Origin: Ruminococcaceae bacterium UBA7212
GTDB taxonomy: Bacteria; Bacillota; Clostridia; Oscillospirales; Acutalibacteraceae
DNA: 64,000 nucleotides
Assembly: GCA_002490525.1 (NCBI GenBank)
Contig: DKUE01000035.1
Location: 27,030 to 91,029, forward strand
Direction: 5' to 3'
A program made the translations under genes and the position numbers. Positions 16,173-23,694 of the stretch are shown one piece after another; the stretch's first letter is position 1; every line of letters begins with the position of its first letter. The notes beneath the pieces were generated by a model. It had not been told where the DNA came from. It was given only the letters and a program-made list of their open reading frames with translations, and ran no database searches.

Positions 16173-17195
16173 TTATTTTTGTTTATTTTCCGCAATCGGC
16201 ATACTGGCGCATGCGTTTAATGACATTCCTGCGCGTTTGCCTGCCGAGAACTCATAAAACCCCTGCGCGCCAACCATTGCGGCATTGTCGCCGCACAGGG
16301 AAAGCTCCGGAAGATACAATTTTACCTTCCGCCGTTTTGCAAGATTGAACATGCGTTCACGCAAAACGGAGTTTGCACTTACACCGCCCGCCAAAACGAG
16401 CTTTTGCGTTTCGGGATACTGCATAAGTGCCTTTTCAGTATTCCTTTCCAGCGCATCGACTACCGATCGCAGGAAAGAGGCCCCAAGGTCTTTTACCTCT
16501 ATAGTCTCTCCGCGCTGCGCCGCATTATGTATGGTATTGAGCACGGCTGTTTTGAGCCCCGAAAAACTGAAATCCAGCGGTGCGCCGTCCACACGCGGGC
16601 GCGGAAAAGCAAATGCGTTTTCATCGCCGTCTTTTGCCGCTTTATCTAAATTCACGCCGCCGGGATACGGAAGACCCATCGCCCTTGCAGCTTTGTCAAG
16701 CGCCTCACCCGCCGCATCGTCACGCGTTCTGCCGACAATCTCAAAATCGGTATAATCCCGCACATTGACAAGCAATGTGTTACCGCCGGACACCACCAAG
16801 CACAGAAACGGCGGCTCCAAATCGGGATGGGTAATATAATTTGCCGCAATGTGCGAACGCAGATGATGCACGGGCACCAGCGGTTTCCCACTTGCAAGCG
16901 ACAGACCCTTTGCGTAATTGACGCCGACCAGCAGTGCACCGATGAGACCGGGCGCATAGGTAACAGCAATCGCGTCAATCTCGGCAAGTGTCAGAGACGC
17001 TTGTGCCAACGCTTCTGCAGTCACACCCGAAATTGCCTCGGTATGCATGCGGGAAGCGATTTCAGGCACGACCCCTCCGAATATTTTATGCTGTTCGATT
17101 TGCGTTGCTACTACAGATGAAAGCACGTGCCGTCCGTTTTCAACCACAGCGGCGGCGGTTTCATCGCAGGAGCTCTCTAAAGCCAAAATTTTCAT
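16173..17195 (-). CDS. tsaD: tRNA N6-adenosine threonylcarbamoyltransferase TsaD
   Basis: About 340 residues, full length. It transfers the threonylcarbamoyl group from TC-AMP to A37 of tRNAs reading ANN codons, as part of the TsaBDE complex. Diagnostic segments are I-L-A-L-E-S-S-C-D-E-T-A at the N-terminus, G-G-V-V-P-E-I-A-S-R-M-H, the metal-binding H-H-L-R-S-H, V-S-G-G-N-T, L-P-Y-P-G-G-V and the C-terminal G-G-V-S-A-N and D-N-A-A-M. The frame extends to 17213, but ATG 17195 has GGATGTGA upstream and gives the canonical N-terminus. tsaB and tsaE are not in the window. It is divergent from the GH16 gene. Confidence 0.95.
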   Translation of the reverse strand: MKILALESSCDETAAAVVENGRHVLSSVVATQIEQHKIFGGVVPEIASRMHTEAISGVTAEALAQASLTLAEIDAIAVTYAPGLIGALLVGVNYAKGLSLASGKPLVPVHHLRSHIAANYITHPDLEPPFLCLVVSGGNTLLVNVRDYTDFEIVGRTRDDAAGEALDKAARAMGLPYPGGVNLDKAAKDGDENAFAFPRPRVDGAPLDFSFSGLKTAVLNTIHNAAQRGETIEVKDLGASFLRSVVDALERNTEKALMQYPETQKLVLAGGVSANSVLRERMFNLAKRRKVKLYLPELSLCGDNAAMVGAQGFYEFSAGKRAGMSLNACASMPIAENKQK

Positions 17196-17354
17196 ACGGT
17201 CACATCCGTTCAAAAATCAAAATCTTTTTATAGTATAGCATATATCCTAATATTTTTCTATCCCGATTGTATATTTTTACGAATTGACTTTCCCATGAAA
17301 TTCCGATACCATATATAATACAAGTTACAGCACTGTGTACAGGGAGGAGAAATT

Positions 17355-18410
17355 ATGAAACGTACGGTCGGTTTAATTCTCGGCATTCTTTTGGCAATAC
17401 TCGGCATTGTAGGCGTTGTGGTGCTTTACCTTACCCTCAGAGCACCGAAAAACGATGAGAGCTGGAAAACCAAAGGTTTTGATTTATCCCTGCCTGTTCT
17501 AAATGAAAACGGCTGGTATATGGTATTTGAAGATGATTTTGAGGGCAACGGCTTAAATCAAAACATCCGTTTTGGGGAACGGTTCACAGGTTCAAAAGAA
17601 ATTTGGACGACCTCGCCGCATGCCATCCGCTGGGCGTCCGATGACAAGGAAGCACCCGACCAAGGCTGTTGGTGGTGTCCGAATCTGGTGGAAGTTAAGG
17701 ACGGAAATGCGGTCATTCACGCACGTTATGAAGACAACCATGAATGCGACGGTGACTGCCCCGCGGCGGGACGGTTTACTGGCGGCATTGAAACGCGCCG
17801 CATTGCAGGAGACAATAACAATAACAAAGGGTCACAGGATAACTTACTGTTCGCACAGGCATTTGGGTACTTTGAGGTGCGTGCCAAATTACCGCAGACA
17901 GACGGACTTTGGTCTGCGTTTTGGCTGCAATCCTCCAACCAGCGAAAAGTCTCAAGTGAGGGGGTAGACGGTACGGAAATCGATGTATTCGAAAGTGCAT
18001 TCCGCAAAAACCATTACAGCCGCATGGGGCATGCACTTTTGTGGAATGGATACGGGGAATTTGCGAAATCGGATACAATTATCAACACGCTTTCGCAGGA
18101 CTTGTATGACGGCTACCACACCTATGCGCTCAAATGGACACCTGAATATTATGTATTTTATATCGATGGGGAACCGACTTGGGCAACGATGGGTGGAGGC
18201 GTTTCGCAAGTAAAAGAATTTTTACGTCTGACTGTAGAAATTGATGCAGGAGACGGTTGGGGTCCGCACGGGCAAAAAATCGGTCAGTTTGACCATAGCG
18301 GTGACAGTGAATTTTTAGTGGACTATGTAAAGGTTTGGCAGAACGAAAATTACGAGCAATATATTATTGATGACAGCAAATTCCCCGGCGGGCTGGATAT
18401 GAAAAACTAA
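17355..18410 (+). CDS. Glycoside hydrolase family 16 protein (beta-glucanase-like), membrane-anchored or secreted
   Basis: 351 residues. Residues 7-27 form a hydrophobic N-terminal anchor or signal without a lipobox. The catalytic jelly-roll domain follows; T-E-I-D-V-F-E-S carries the nucleophile Glu208, Asp210 and acid/base Glu213 of the ExDxxE motif. G-Y-F-E-V-R-A-K-L-P and W-S-A-F-W-L just before it, and H-T-Y-A-L-K-W-T-P-E-Y-Y-V-F-Y-I-D-G after it, are standard for laminarinase/lichenase-type GH16. Substrates are beta-1,3 or mixed-linkage glucans or related galactans. AGGGAGGAG precedes the start. It is a single-gene unit. Confidence 0.92.
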   Translation: MKRTVGLILGILLAILGIVGVVVLYLTLRAPKNDESWKTKGFDLSLPVLNENGWYMVFEDDFEGNGLNQNIRFGERFTGSKEIWTTSPHAIRWASDDKEAPDQGCWWCPNLVEVKDGNAVIHARYEDNHECDGDCPAAGRFTGGIETRRIAGDNNNNKGSQDNLLFAQAFGYFEVRAKLPQTDGLWSAFWLQSSNQRKVSSEGVDGTEIDVFESAFRKNHYSRMGHALLWNGYGEFAKSDTIINTLSQDLYDGYHTYALKWTPEYYVFYIDGEPTWATMGGGVSQVKEFLRLTVEIDAGDGWGPHGQKIGQFDHSGDSEFLVDYVKVWQNENYEQYIIDDSKFPGGLDMKN

Positions 18411-18415
18411 TCGGT

Positions 18416-18453
18416 AAAAACGGAGGGACGATTAAAAGCGTCTCTCCGTTTTT
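18416..18453 (+). terminator. Terminator of the GH16 gene
   Basis: A strong hairpin (18416-18430 / 18439-18453) with a T-run follows the stop codon closely. Confidence 0.88.
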
Positions 18454-18522
18454 TGCTTTGTACATCCGGCATTCTGCACACGCAGGTGTGTTCTCAAAAA
18501 GTTACCCATACCACAGCCCTGT

Positions 18523-18550
18523 CATTCTGAGCAAAGGAAAGAATATCAGC
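18523..18550. repeat. Fragment of a dispersed 'GTCATTCTGAGC...' element
   Basis: The segment GTCATTCTGAGCAAAGG and the following AAGAATATC resemble a short element I recall from intergenic regions of many gut bacteria. A related pair occurs at 27720-27805. Similarity is from memory. Confidence 0.35.
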
Positions 18551-18555
18551 AAAAA

Positions 18556-18585
18556 AGCGCTCCACGGGTTTTCCCGTGGAGCGCT
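18556..18585 (-). terminator. Terminator of the unassigned RNA
   Basis: A perfect 13-base stem with a four-base loop is followed on the minus strand by TTTTTT. The stem is GC-rich and intrinsically strong. Confidence 0.85.
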
Positions 18586-18750
18586 ACCTGTTTTCCTATT
18601 TTTCTATTCAGTTTTCATCTATCTTGCTGTCCGTTGCGGCAACGGAAAACGGAAATCGTTTTATCTCTGTCGCATTTTGCAAACTGTAACGGAACATTGT
18701 AAAATTTGTTTCTTACGGTAAACCTACTGACAAGCCTTCACCCGTCGAAT

Positions 18751-18801
18751 TTACCGCAACGGACAGCGAACCGTATGCTGCGGTTCTTCTGCACAGTACA
18801 T
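18751..18801 (-). CDS. Possible 16-residue peptide within the unassigned RNA
   Basis: ATG at 18801 is preceded by GGGAGG with an eight-base spacer; the ORF ends in TAA at 18751-18753. The short product has two cysteines and no recognisable family. The last codons overlap one arm of the 14-base inverted repeat, so translation could compete with folding. It may equally be chance. Confidence 0.25.
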   Translation of the reverse strand: MYCAEEPQHTVRCPLR

Positions 18802-18900
18802 CGGATTCGCCTCCCATCTTTCCGTTAAGAATGTAACAAGGGGCTTTTCAGAACGAAATTACTTTTGAATTTCTTTGATGTTCTCCCTTTGTTCAACTTT

Positions 18901-18928
18901 ATTATAGCACGTATTTGTATATTGTCAA
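18901..18928 (-). promoter_or_regulatory. Strong promoter of the unassigned RNA
   Basis: On the minus strand TTGACA (18923-18928) and TATAAT (18901-18906) are both perfect matches, with a 16-base spacer. Confidence 0.85.
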
Positions 18929-19029
18929 TAGTTTTTTATAATTTTTTTAAAATTTTATATTTACTGTGTTTAATTAAACTGCTATGCAAATTTTTTTGAA
19001 GCTTCATGCACTTTCATAATTTTTTACAG

Positions 19030-19058
19030 TTGACTGCCGGCACAATTCGGGTTAAAAT
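19030..19058 (+). promoter_or_regulatory. Promoter of the DUF1292 / 6S RNA unit
   Basis: TTGACT (19030-19035) and TAAAAT (19053-19058) with a 17-base spacer lie about 30 bases before the DUF1292 start codon. Confidence 0.65.
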
Positions 19059-19088
19059 ATATACAGAAATGAACGGAGGCTAAAAACA

Positions 19089-19388
19089 ATGGATGAAAAT
19101 TACACCCCCGATATTGTCAGCGTTGTAGACGAGGATGGCACGGAACATGTATTTGAAGAACTGGACCGCATTGAAACCGAGGATGCACGTTATGTTGCGC
19201 TTCTGCCCGTTTATGACGAGGCCGAGGAAATTTTAGAAGACGACGGCGAACTGATTATTTTAAAGGTTACGGAAGAAGACGGGGAAACCTATTTAGAGCC
19301 GATTGAGGATGACGAAGAATTTCAGGAAATCGGCAGTATTTTTGAAGAACGCCTTTCGGAATTTTACGACATTCAAGAGGAAGACTAA
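19089..19388 (+). CDS. DUF1292 domain-containing protein
   Basis: A 99-residue, very acidic soluble protein (many Asp/Glu), with the DUF1292 pattern: I-V-S-V-V-D-E-D-G-T-E-H-V-F-E, then Y-V-A-L-L-P-V, and I-I-L-K-V-T-E-E-D-G-E-T-Y-L-E-P-I-E-D-D-E-E-F. YrzB of Bacillus is a homologue, usually found beside ruvX and mltG; neither is here. The function is unknown. GGAGG precedes the start. No terminator separates it from the downstream 6S RNA, so the RNA may be processed from a joint transcript. Confidence 0.9.
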   Translation: MDENYTPDIVSVVDEDGTEHVFEELDRIETEDARYVALLPVYDEAEEILEDDGELIILKVTEEDGETYLEPIEDDEEFQEIGSIFEERLSEFYDIQEED

Positions 19389-19411
19389 CCAAGTACAAAA
19401 AAACCATACAC

Positions 19412-19610
19412 GAAAACCACCTGCCCGATGCGAGAAACGCACGGTACAATATTAACCCAACACGTTTTATTCGGGAGTCGGATTTCCGAGGCGGTGTGCA
19501 GACCTCCCGCAGTTTCTGCGGATGTTGGGAGCACTAAACCCAAGGATAGACACCCACCTGCTTATTTGCAGGTTACTATTTGCCGTGTGCGGTCGGGCGG
19601 GGATGTGATT
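19412..19610 (+). ncRNA. ssrS: 6S RNA (RNA polymerase-binding regulator)
   Basis: About 200 nt without an ORF. The ends pair as a long closing stem (19420-19428 with 19593-19601, continued by CGCACGG with CCGTGTGCG), leaving an open central region, as in 6S RNA. The 3' half strongly resembles E. coli 6S as I remember it: CTAAA...GACACCCACC, a small hairpin (19556-19561 / 19568-19573), then GGTTAC and GCC. 6S RNA mimics an open promoter and sequesters housekeeping RNA polymerase in stationary phase. No separate promoter is evident; a terminator follows at once. Confidence 0.75.
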
Positions 19611-19620
19611 TAAAAAGTTA

Positions 19621-19654
19621 CCCCGCAATCAAATAGTGATTGCGGGGTGTTTTT
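19621..19654 (+). terminator. Terminator of the 6S RNA unit
   Basis: A perfect 11-base stem (19621-19631 / 19637-19647) with a five-base loop is followed by a T-run. Confidence 0.88.
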
Positions 19655-19667
19655 GTGAATTTCTAAA

Positions 19668-20048
19668 TTAGTATGTATCTTTCCTGCAAAGGCAAAACGG
19701 ATGTCCTGCGGGGTCTAACATCGTAACAAACTCATCGCCGCCGAACTGCTCGGCGGCTTTTTTTGCACCCAAATCCTCGGCACGTTTAACTGCTTCGGCG
19801 ATACTTGCAACCTGAAAATCAAAATGCATCTGTTTTTGCTGTTTCCCCGATTGTTCGGGCCAGACGGGCGGTTCATAATCTGATTCCTCGCAAAACAAAA
19901 ACACGATACCGTTCGGGCCTTTGACGGCAGGACGCGCAAACAGCCTCCTTTTTTCCCACCCCAACAGCTCTGCATAGAAATTCTGCAATTCTTTTTCATC
20001 GGCACAGTCCACCATCACATTGCCGAGCGTATACGTTTCATACGCCAT
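19668..20048 (-). CDS. VOC (glyoxalase/dioxygenase-fold) family protein
   Basis: About 126 residues, one betaalphabetabetabeta pair: V-M-V-D-C-A-D-E-K-E-L-Q-N-F-Y at the start, then M-H-F-D-F-Q-V near the middle and T-M-L-D-P-A-G-H-P-F-C-L at the end. The H-x-D and D-P-x-G-H-x-F motifs are typical of uncharacterised VOC proteins, some of which bind metals or antibiotics. The ATG at 20048 has GAGGT upstream and starts two bases after the stop of the DUF3795 gene, so the pair is an operon. The substrate is unknown. Confidence 0.85.
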   Translation of the reverse strand: MAYETYTLGNVMVDCADEKELQNFYAELLGWEKRRLFARPAVKGPNGIVFLFCEESDYEPPVWPEQSGKQQKQMHFDFQVASIAEAVKRAEDLGAKKAAEQFGGDEFVTMLDPAGHPFCLCRKDTY

Positions 20049-20049
20049 A

Positions 20050-20427
20050 TTATACCTCATTTTCAAATATATTCAGGATTTCCCGCACATCGTTGATTTG
20101 CTTAAATTGCTTTGGATAATCGTATCCTTTGGCTATAAGTTTTTCAACCGTTTGCGTGTATGTTTTATATCCGTATTTTTGAATAAACAGTGCATATGCT
20201 TTTGCGTCGTTTTCGCCCGAAGCGTAAAACCCGCTCGGGCAGTTTTCTACGTTTGCGCATGCCCAACAGCCATCCAGCCCCTTTTCCGAACAGCAAACGG
20301 TATTCGGGCACTTTTCATCCGCAAATAAGTTTGCATAAGAGCAATCGGGATGTCCGCTTCTGCACCCGTTACACGCTGTAAAGAAACAGTATTTACAGTG
20401 ATTGCCGCAATAGCCGATATTTTGCAT
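20050..20427 (-). CDS. DUF3795 cysteine-rich protein
   Basis: 125 residues. The N-terminal half is rich in cysteines, in patterns such as C-G-N-H-C-K-Y-C, C-N-G-C, C-P-N-T-V-C-C and C-W-A-C, suggesting a zinc or Fe-S site. The C-terminal half is helical (Y-A-L-F-I-Q-K-Y-G, L-I-A-K-G-Y). This matches DUF3795, an uncharacterised family common in anaerobes. It sits upstream of and next to the VOC gene. Confidence 0.85.
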   Translation of the reverse strand: MQNIGYCGNHCKYCFFTACNGCRSGHPDCSYANLFADEKCPNTVCCSEKGLDGCWACANVENCPSGFYASGENDAKAYALFIQKYGYKTYTQTVEKLIAKGYDYPKQFKQINDVREILNIFENEV

Positions 20428-20449
20428 TTGTTTCTCCTTCAGTAAAACG

Positions 20450-20500
20450 GATAATTTTTCGCGGGTCGTCGCGGACGCCGACCCCTACACGGATTGCAAT
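20450..20500. repeat. Short GC-rich dispersed element
   Basis: A hairpin-forming stretch around GGGTCGTCGCGGACGCCGACCC followed by CTACAC lies between two genes. Related CCCCTACAG-type pieces occur near 3260 and 41455. It looks like a degenerate intergenic repeat rather than a gene. Confidence 0.3.
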
Positions 20501-20540
20501 TCACCGTTAGGTTATTCGGGATTTTTGACTTGCGAAGGGA

Positions 20541-21323
20541 TTATTTCACCACCCGCACGGTGGCTTCTATGGTTTGGGTTTGGGTGCCGCCGCCGATGAA
20601 AAGCCCGCGGTTGATACCGCAGTCGGCAAAATCACGTCCGTGACTTAAGGTAAGATAACGGTCATCGACCCACTTATTGTTGGTCGGGTCAATGCCGACC
20701 CAAATGCCGTCATCGTAAACCTCCGCCCATGCATGGGTTTCCCCTATCCCCTCCTGCATGCCGACCACATACCGTGCAGGTACGCCGAGCGAACGGCACA
20801 CGGCAATTTGCATATGTGCGTAATCCTGGCAAACACCTTTCCCACCCGCCAGTGCTTCCTCTGCAGTGGTTTGGATGCTTGTCGCTCCGCTTTGATACGT
20901 AAATCGGCGGCGCAGTTCCGACATCACAACACCTGCAATTTCCGTCGGCGTTTTCTGCGCGCACTGTGCGCGGCAAGCTTCCGTGACCTCGGTTAAACGT
21001 TCCCCGCAGTGCGTATACTGCGACGGGTATTTATAAATTCCGTTCAAGGTCTCTCGTTCCTTTGCGGCAATATCCACTTCAGCAATTCCGTTGACATACA
21101 CGGAAAAATCCGTATGCTCCTGCGTGATACGGTCCGTCAAAATGCGGTTGCCGAAGCCGTCCGCCGTTTCGGTCAGCACGTTGTGCGGGGAAACCTCTAA
21201 AAACAACTCGCATACGCGCTGATACGCATTGGAAAACGGCAGACACCGTAAGGAAAAACAGTGCCGCACAACAGGCGAGGAAAATACAATTTTCATGGAA
21301 TAGGAGAATTCCAAACGCTGCAT
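20541..21323 (-). CDS. Transglutaminase-like cysteine protease/peptide ligase of the ATP-grasp/alpha-E system
   Basis: 260 residues. A bacterial transglutaminase N-terminal beta domain (about 1-100) precedes the core. G-K-G-V-C-Q-D-Y-A-H gives the catalytic cysteine (about residue 170), T-H-A-W-A-E-V-Y the histidine and D-P-T-N-N-K the aspartate, so the triad is intact. It is the third gene of a tight operon with alpha-E and circularly permuted ATP-grasp genes, an association described by comparative genomics as a likely peptide-synthesis and processing system. The biochemical role is not established. Confidence 0.88.
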   Translation of the reverse strand: MQRLEFSYSMKIVFSSPVVRHCFSLRCLPFSNAYQRVCELFLEVSPHNVLTETADGFGNRILTDRITQEHTDFSVYVNGIAEVDIAAKERETLNGIYKYPSQYTHCGERLTEVTEACRAQCAQKTPTEIAGVVMSELRRRFTYQSGATSIQTTAEEALAGGKGVCQDYAHMQIAVCRSLGVPARYVVGMQEGIGETHAWAEVYDDGIWVGIDPTNNKWVDDRYLTLSHGRDFADCGINRGLFIGGGTQTQTIEATVRVVK

Positions 21324-21337
21324 ATTCTCTCCCCCCC

Positions 21338-22042
21338 TTACAAATGTGTATACACATCGGCAGGTAGGGTCAAAAACAGCTGTGCCAGCTCCTGCTGAAT
21401 CGTAAACTTGTCCGCTTCAAAATCTTCTTTTTCTAAAATGATTTTCATTAAGCGGTCAATCGCCGCAATATTGCACTCCACACCGACCTTGTAAAGACGG
21501 TTTAAAAGAATGCTAAATTCCTTGCGAATGAGTTCGGGCGGCTGTGAAAAACGCGTATACAAATCCAACCGTTCTACACTTCTGCCGAATTTCAGGATAT
21601 TGCGGGTCGTTTCGGATTCCACATAGTCATCCGCCGAGCCCCAAAAGGCAAAAATGCAGTCAAACACTTCTTGCAGTTTTAACATCGGCGCGGTGCTTTC
21701 TTTGCCGCGGCGCATGGCGTTGACCGCAAGCTGAATATAAGACATCGTTTCACTGCTGATTTCATTACGCATCACCACGGCATTATCATACGCGGAAAGC
21801 ATAGTGCTTAAGACTGAATTCGGATTGGTCTCGTCAAACAGAAAATTCGTAATAAAATCTTGCTTGTAGGCGTAGGTATTCGGTATGCCGAGCTTATTTA
21901 AAAAGTCAATATAGGCGTTTTCATCGGAATCAATCAGCAAATCATAACATTCGGTAAACATTTTGAGTGTGGTAAACACACGCTCCACATACCGACCGAG
22001 CCAAAACAGGTTATCGGTGGATTTTATCGAGATAATACCCAT
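21338..22042 (-). CDS. Alpha-E domain protein
   Basis: 234 residues, mostly alpha-helical. The start I-S-I-K-S-T-D-N-L-F-W-L-G-R-Y-V-E-R is the hallmark of the alpha-E family, which almost always accompanies circularly permuted ATP-grasp and transglutaminase proteins. Its molecular role is unknown; a scaffold or a second catalytic function has been proposed. It overlaps the upstream ATP-grasp gene by 19 bases and is followed after 14 bases by the transglutaminase gene. Confidence 0.88.
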   Translation of the reverse strand: MGIISIKSTDNLFWLGRYVERVFTTLKMFTECYDLLIDSDENAYIDFLNKLGIPNTYAYKQDFITNFLFDETNPNSVLSTMLSAYDNAVVMRNEISSETMSYIQLAVNAMRRGKESTAPMLKLQEVFDCIFAFWGSADDYVESETTRNILKFGRSVERLDLYTRFSQPPELIRKEFSILLNRLYKVGVECNIAAIDRLMKIILEKEDFEADKFTIQQELAQLFLTLPADVYTHL

Positions 22043-23337
22043 GTGTCTTTAAAGCCCCCTCCCTGTGAAGAATTAACCACATATGAGCCTTCTTCGCGTG
22101 CAAAACGTGTCAGCCCGCCTTTCCAGACAGATATTTCATCGCCGTAGAGCACAAAGGCGCGCAAATCAGCCTTGCGTGCAGTCACCTTGCCGTCCTCAAA
22201 TACAGATAAGTCCTTAAAATCAATGACTTCCTGCGCGATAAAACGGCGCGGATTTTCGTGGATCGCCGCGCGCAGGGATTCCCTTTCGTTTGCAGAAAGG
22301 TTGGAGCCGAACAGCACACCGTATCCGCCTGATTCAGAAACATCTTTAATCACGAGCTTTTCGAGATTGCCCAATACATACTTCAAATCTCTTTCAAAAT
22401 ACGGCAAAAAGGTCGGTGCATTCTCAAGAATCGGCGTTTCACCGAGATAATAGCGAATTAAGGCAGGCACAAAATAGTATAGGCCCTTATCATCCGCGAC
22501 GCCGTTGCCGGGTGCATTAACCACTGCCACATTCCCCGCGCGGTAAGCGTCCAGCAAATGCGGCACGCCGAGAAGTGAGTCAGGCAGAAAGGTCATAGGG
22601 TCTAAGTATTCGTCGGAAATGCGGCGGTACACCGTGCCGACACGGCGGCGCGTTCCCGAATACTCACTGTAATACAGCACGTTACCCTCCACAAACAAAT
22701 CCTGCGGCATAGCAAATACCGCACCTGTTTGTTCGGCAAGATAGGAATGCTCGAAAAAGGCGGAATTGTACCGACCCGGTGTTAAAATTACATTGATACC
22801 GCCGAGATTCACATCGTCCAATACCTTTTTAAGCATTTTGCCGTAACAGCGGTTATCAAAAACAGCATTATTCTGAAAAGTGGACGGACTCGCACGGCGG
22901 CACAAATCACGCGCAATCATCGGATAGGATGCACCCGAGGGAATCCGCAGATTGTCCTCTAAAACATACCATGTTAAATCCTTACCCTGCACAAGGTCTA
23001 TACCTGAAATATGATTGTAGACCCGTTTCGAGGGGATGATATGCTCGCAGGGCGGCAGAAATCCCGTGGAACGGTATACGAAATCCTCCGGAAGTATGCC
23101 GTCGTGCAGAACCTTTTTCTCCCCGTAAATGTCGTTTAGGAAAAGGTTCAGTGCCAACACACGCTGGGCAAGTCCGCGTTCCAAAAAAGCGAATTCGTCT
23201 TTTGTAAGAATACGCGGAATGGTATCAAACGGAAACAGACGCTCGTGAAATTCGTTTTGCTTATAGATGCCGAAATTTACACCGTAACGCGACAAAAGCC
23301 GATTGATTTCATCCTTGTGGTCAATCAAGCCATACAT
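22024..23337 (-). CDS. Circularly permuted ATP-grasp protein (CP_ATPgrasp_2)
   Basis: 437 residues, first gene of the triad. The family is recognised from F-P-F-D-T-I-P-R, L-A-Q-R-V-L-A-L-N-L-F-L-N-D-I-Y-G, the G-I-D-L-V-Q-G-K-D segment with Y-V-L-E-D-N-L-R-I-P-S-G, and near the C-terminus K-D-V-S-E-S-G-G-Y-G, A-Q-E-V and R-A-F-V-L-Y. ATP-grasp enzymes join an acyl phosphate to an amine; this type is predicted to make amide or isopeptide bonds in peptides. Substrates are unknown. It has its own consensus promoter. Confidence 0.9.
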   Translation of the reverse strand: MYGLIDHKDEINRLLSRYGVNFGIYKQNEFHERLFPFDTIPRILTKDEFAFLERGLAQRVLALNLFLNDIYGEKKVLHDGILPEDFVYRSTGFLPPCEHIIPSKRVYNHISGIDLVQGKDLTWYVLEDNLRIPSGASYPMIARDLCRRASPSTFQNNAVFDNRCYGKMLKKVLDDVNLGGINVILTPGRYNSAFFEHSYLAEQTGAVFAMPQDLFVEGNVLYYSEYSGTRRRVGTVYRRISDEYLDPMTFLPDSLLGVPHLLDAYRAGNVAVVNAPGNGVADDKGLYYFVPALIRYYLGETPILENAPTFLPYFERDLKYVLGNLEKLVIKDVSESGGYGVLFGSNLSANERESLRAAIHENPRRFIAQEVIDFKDLSVFEDGKVTARKADLRAFVLYGDEISVWKGGLTRFAREEGSYVVNSSQGGGFKDTWVLSR

Positions 23338-23371
23338 AGCGTGTCCCCCCCTGTTTTCTCAGAATGTATAA

Positions 23372-23400
23372 ATTATAACAAATATTTCTAAATTTAACAA
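23372..23400 (-). promoter_or_regulatory. Promoter of the ATP-grasp/alpha-E/transglutaminase operon
   Basis: On the minus strand TTGTTA (23395-23400) and TATAAT (23372-23377) are separated by 17 bases, about 35 bases upstream of the first start codon. Confidence 0.7.
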
Positions 23401-23540
23401 GTATTATTGTTCGAATTGTATAGAATCTTGTTTTTATAAAAAAATGCACATTGTTCTATGTGAGATTTGTCGTCAACCCGTAGAGACGTGCATTACATGC
23501 CCGCGAAATTTTGATATAATCTTGCGGAACGACACAGATA

Positions 23541-23591
23541 ACCTCCCTCAGTCACGCCTACGGCGTGCCAGCTCCCTCGGAGAGGGAGCAT
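23541..23591. repeat. Palindromic intergenic repeat
   Basis: Two adjacent hairpins, CACGCCTACGGCGTG and GCTCCCTCGGAGAGGGAGC, form a unit of about 50 bases. I recall similar CTCCCTC-type repeats scattered in genomes of gut Oscillospiraceae. Only this copy is in the window; the remaining 23401-23648 sequence contains nothing else I recognise. Confidence 0.5.
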
Positions 23592-23648
23592 GAAGAGGTT
23601 TGCAGATTATAGCGTTCCCTACACCCTACGCGCAAAAATCGGCACAAA

Positions 23649-23679
23649 AAAACGGAGCAGTTCAGTACTGCTCCGTTTT
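23649..23679 (-). terminator. Terminator of rplS
   Basis: A perfect 13-base stem (23649-23661 / 23667-23679) is followed on the minus strand by a run of T residues, shortly after the rplS stop codon. Confidence 0.85.
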
Positions 23680-23694
23680 GATGTTTTCAAAAAC

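Larger units (their letters stand above)
18550..18894 (-). ncRNA. Unassigned ~340-nt stand-alone RNA
   Basis: On the minus strand a consensus promoter (see 18901-18928) starts a transcript near 18894 that ends at a perfect 13-base terminator hairpin (18556-18568 / 18573-18585) followed by six T residues. No protein of more than 16 codons is encoded. A 14-base perfect inverted repeat (18626-18639 / 18754-18767) and a further 8-base complementarity could form an interlocked, pseudoknot-like fold, and GAACCG/CGGTTC forms a local hairpin near 18767-18786. A 16-codon ORF (18751-18801) has an ideal GGGAGG site. It does not match RNase P, SRP or tmRNA as I know them. Confidence 0.6.

Noticed and set aside
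18458..18721. An 87-codon plus-strand ORF after the GH16 gene
   Set aside because: It lies antisense to the unassigned RNA, follows a terminator, has no ribosome binding site and shows no protein-like pattern.
18720..18760. Possible tmRNA, because the minus strand reads ATTCGACGGG
   Set aside because: The short match lacks the tRNA-like 3' end (GGTTCGA...CCACCA) and a resume ORF; the agreement is too short.
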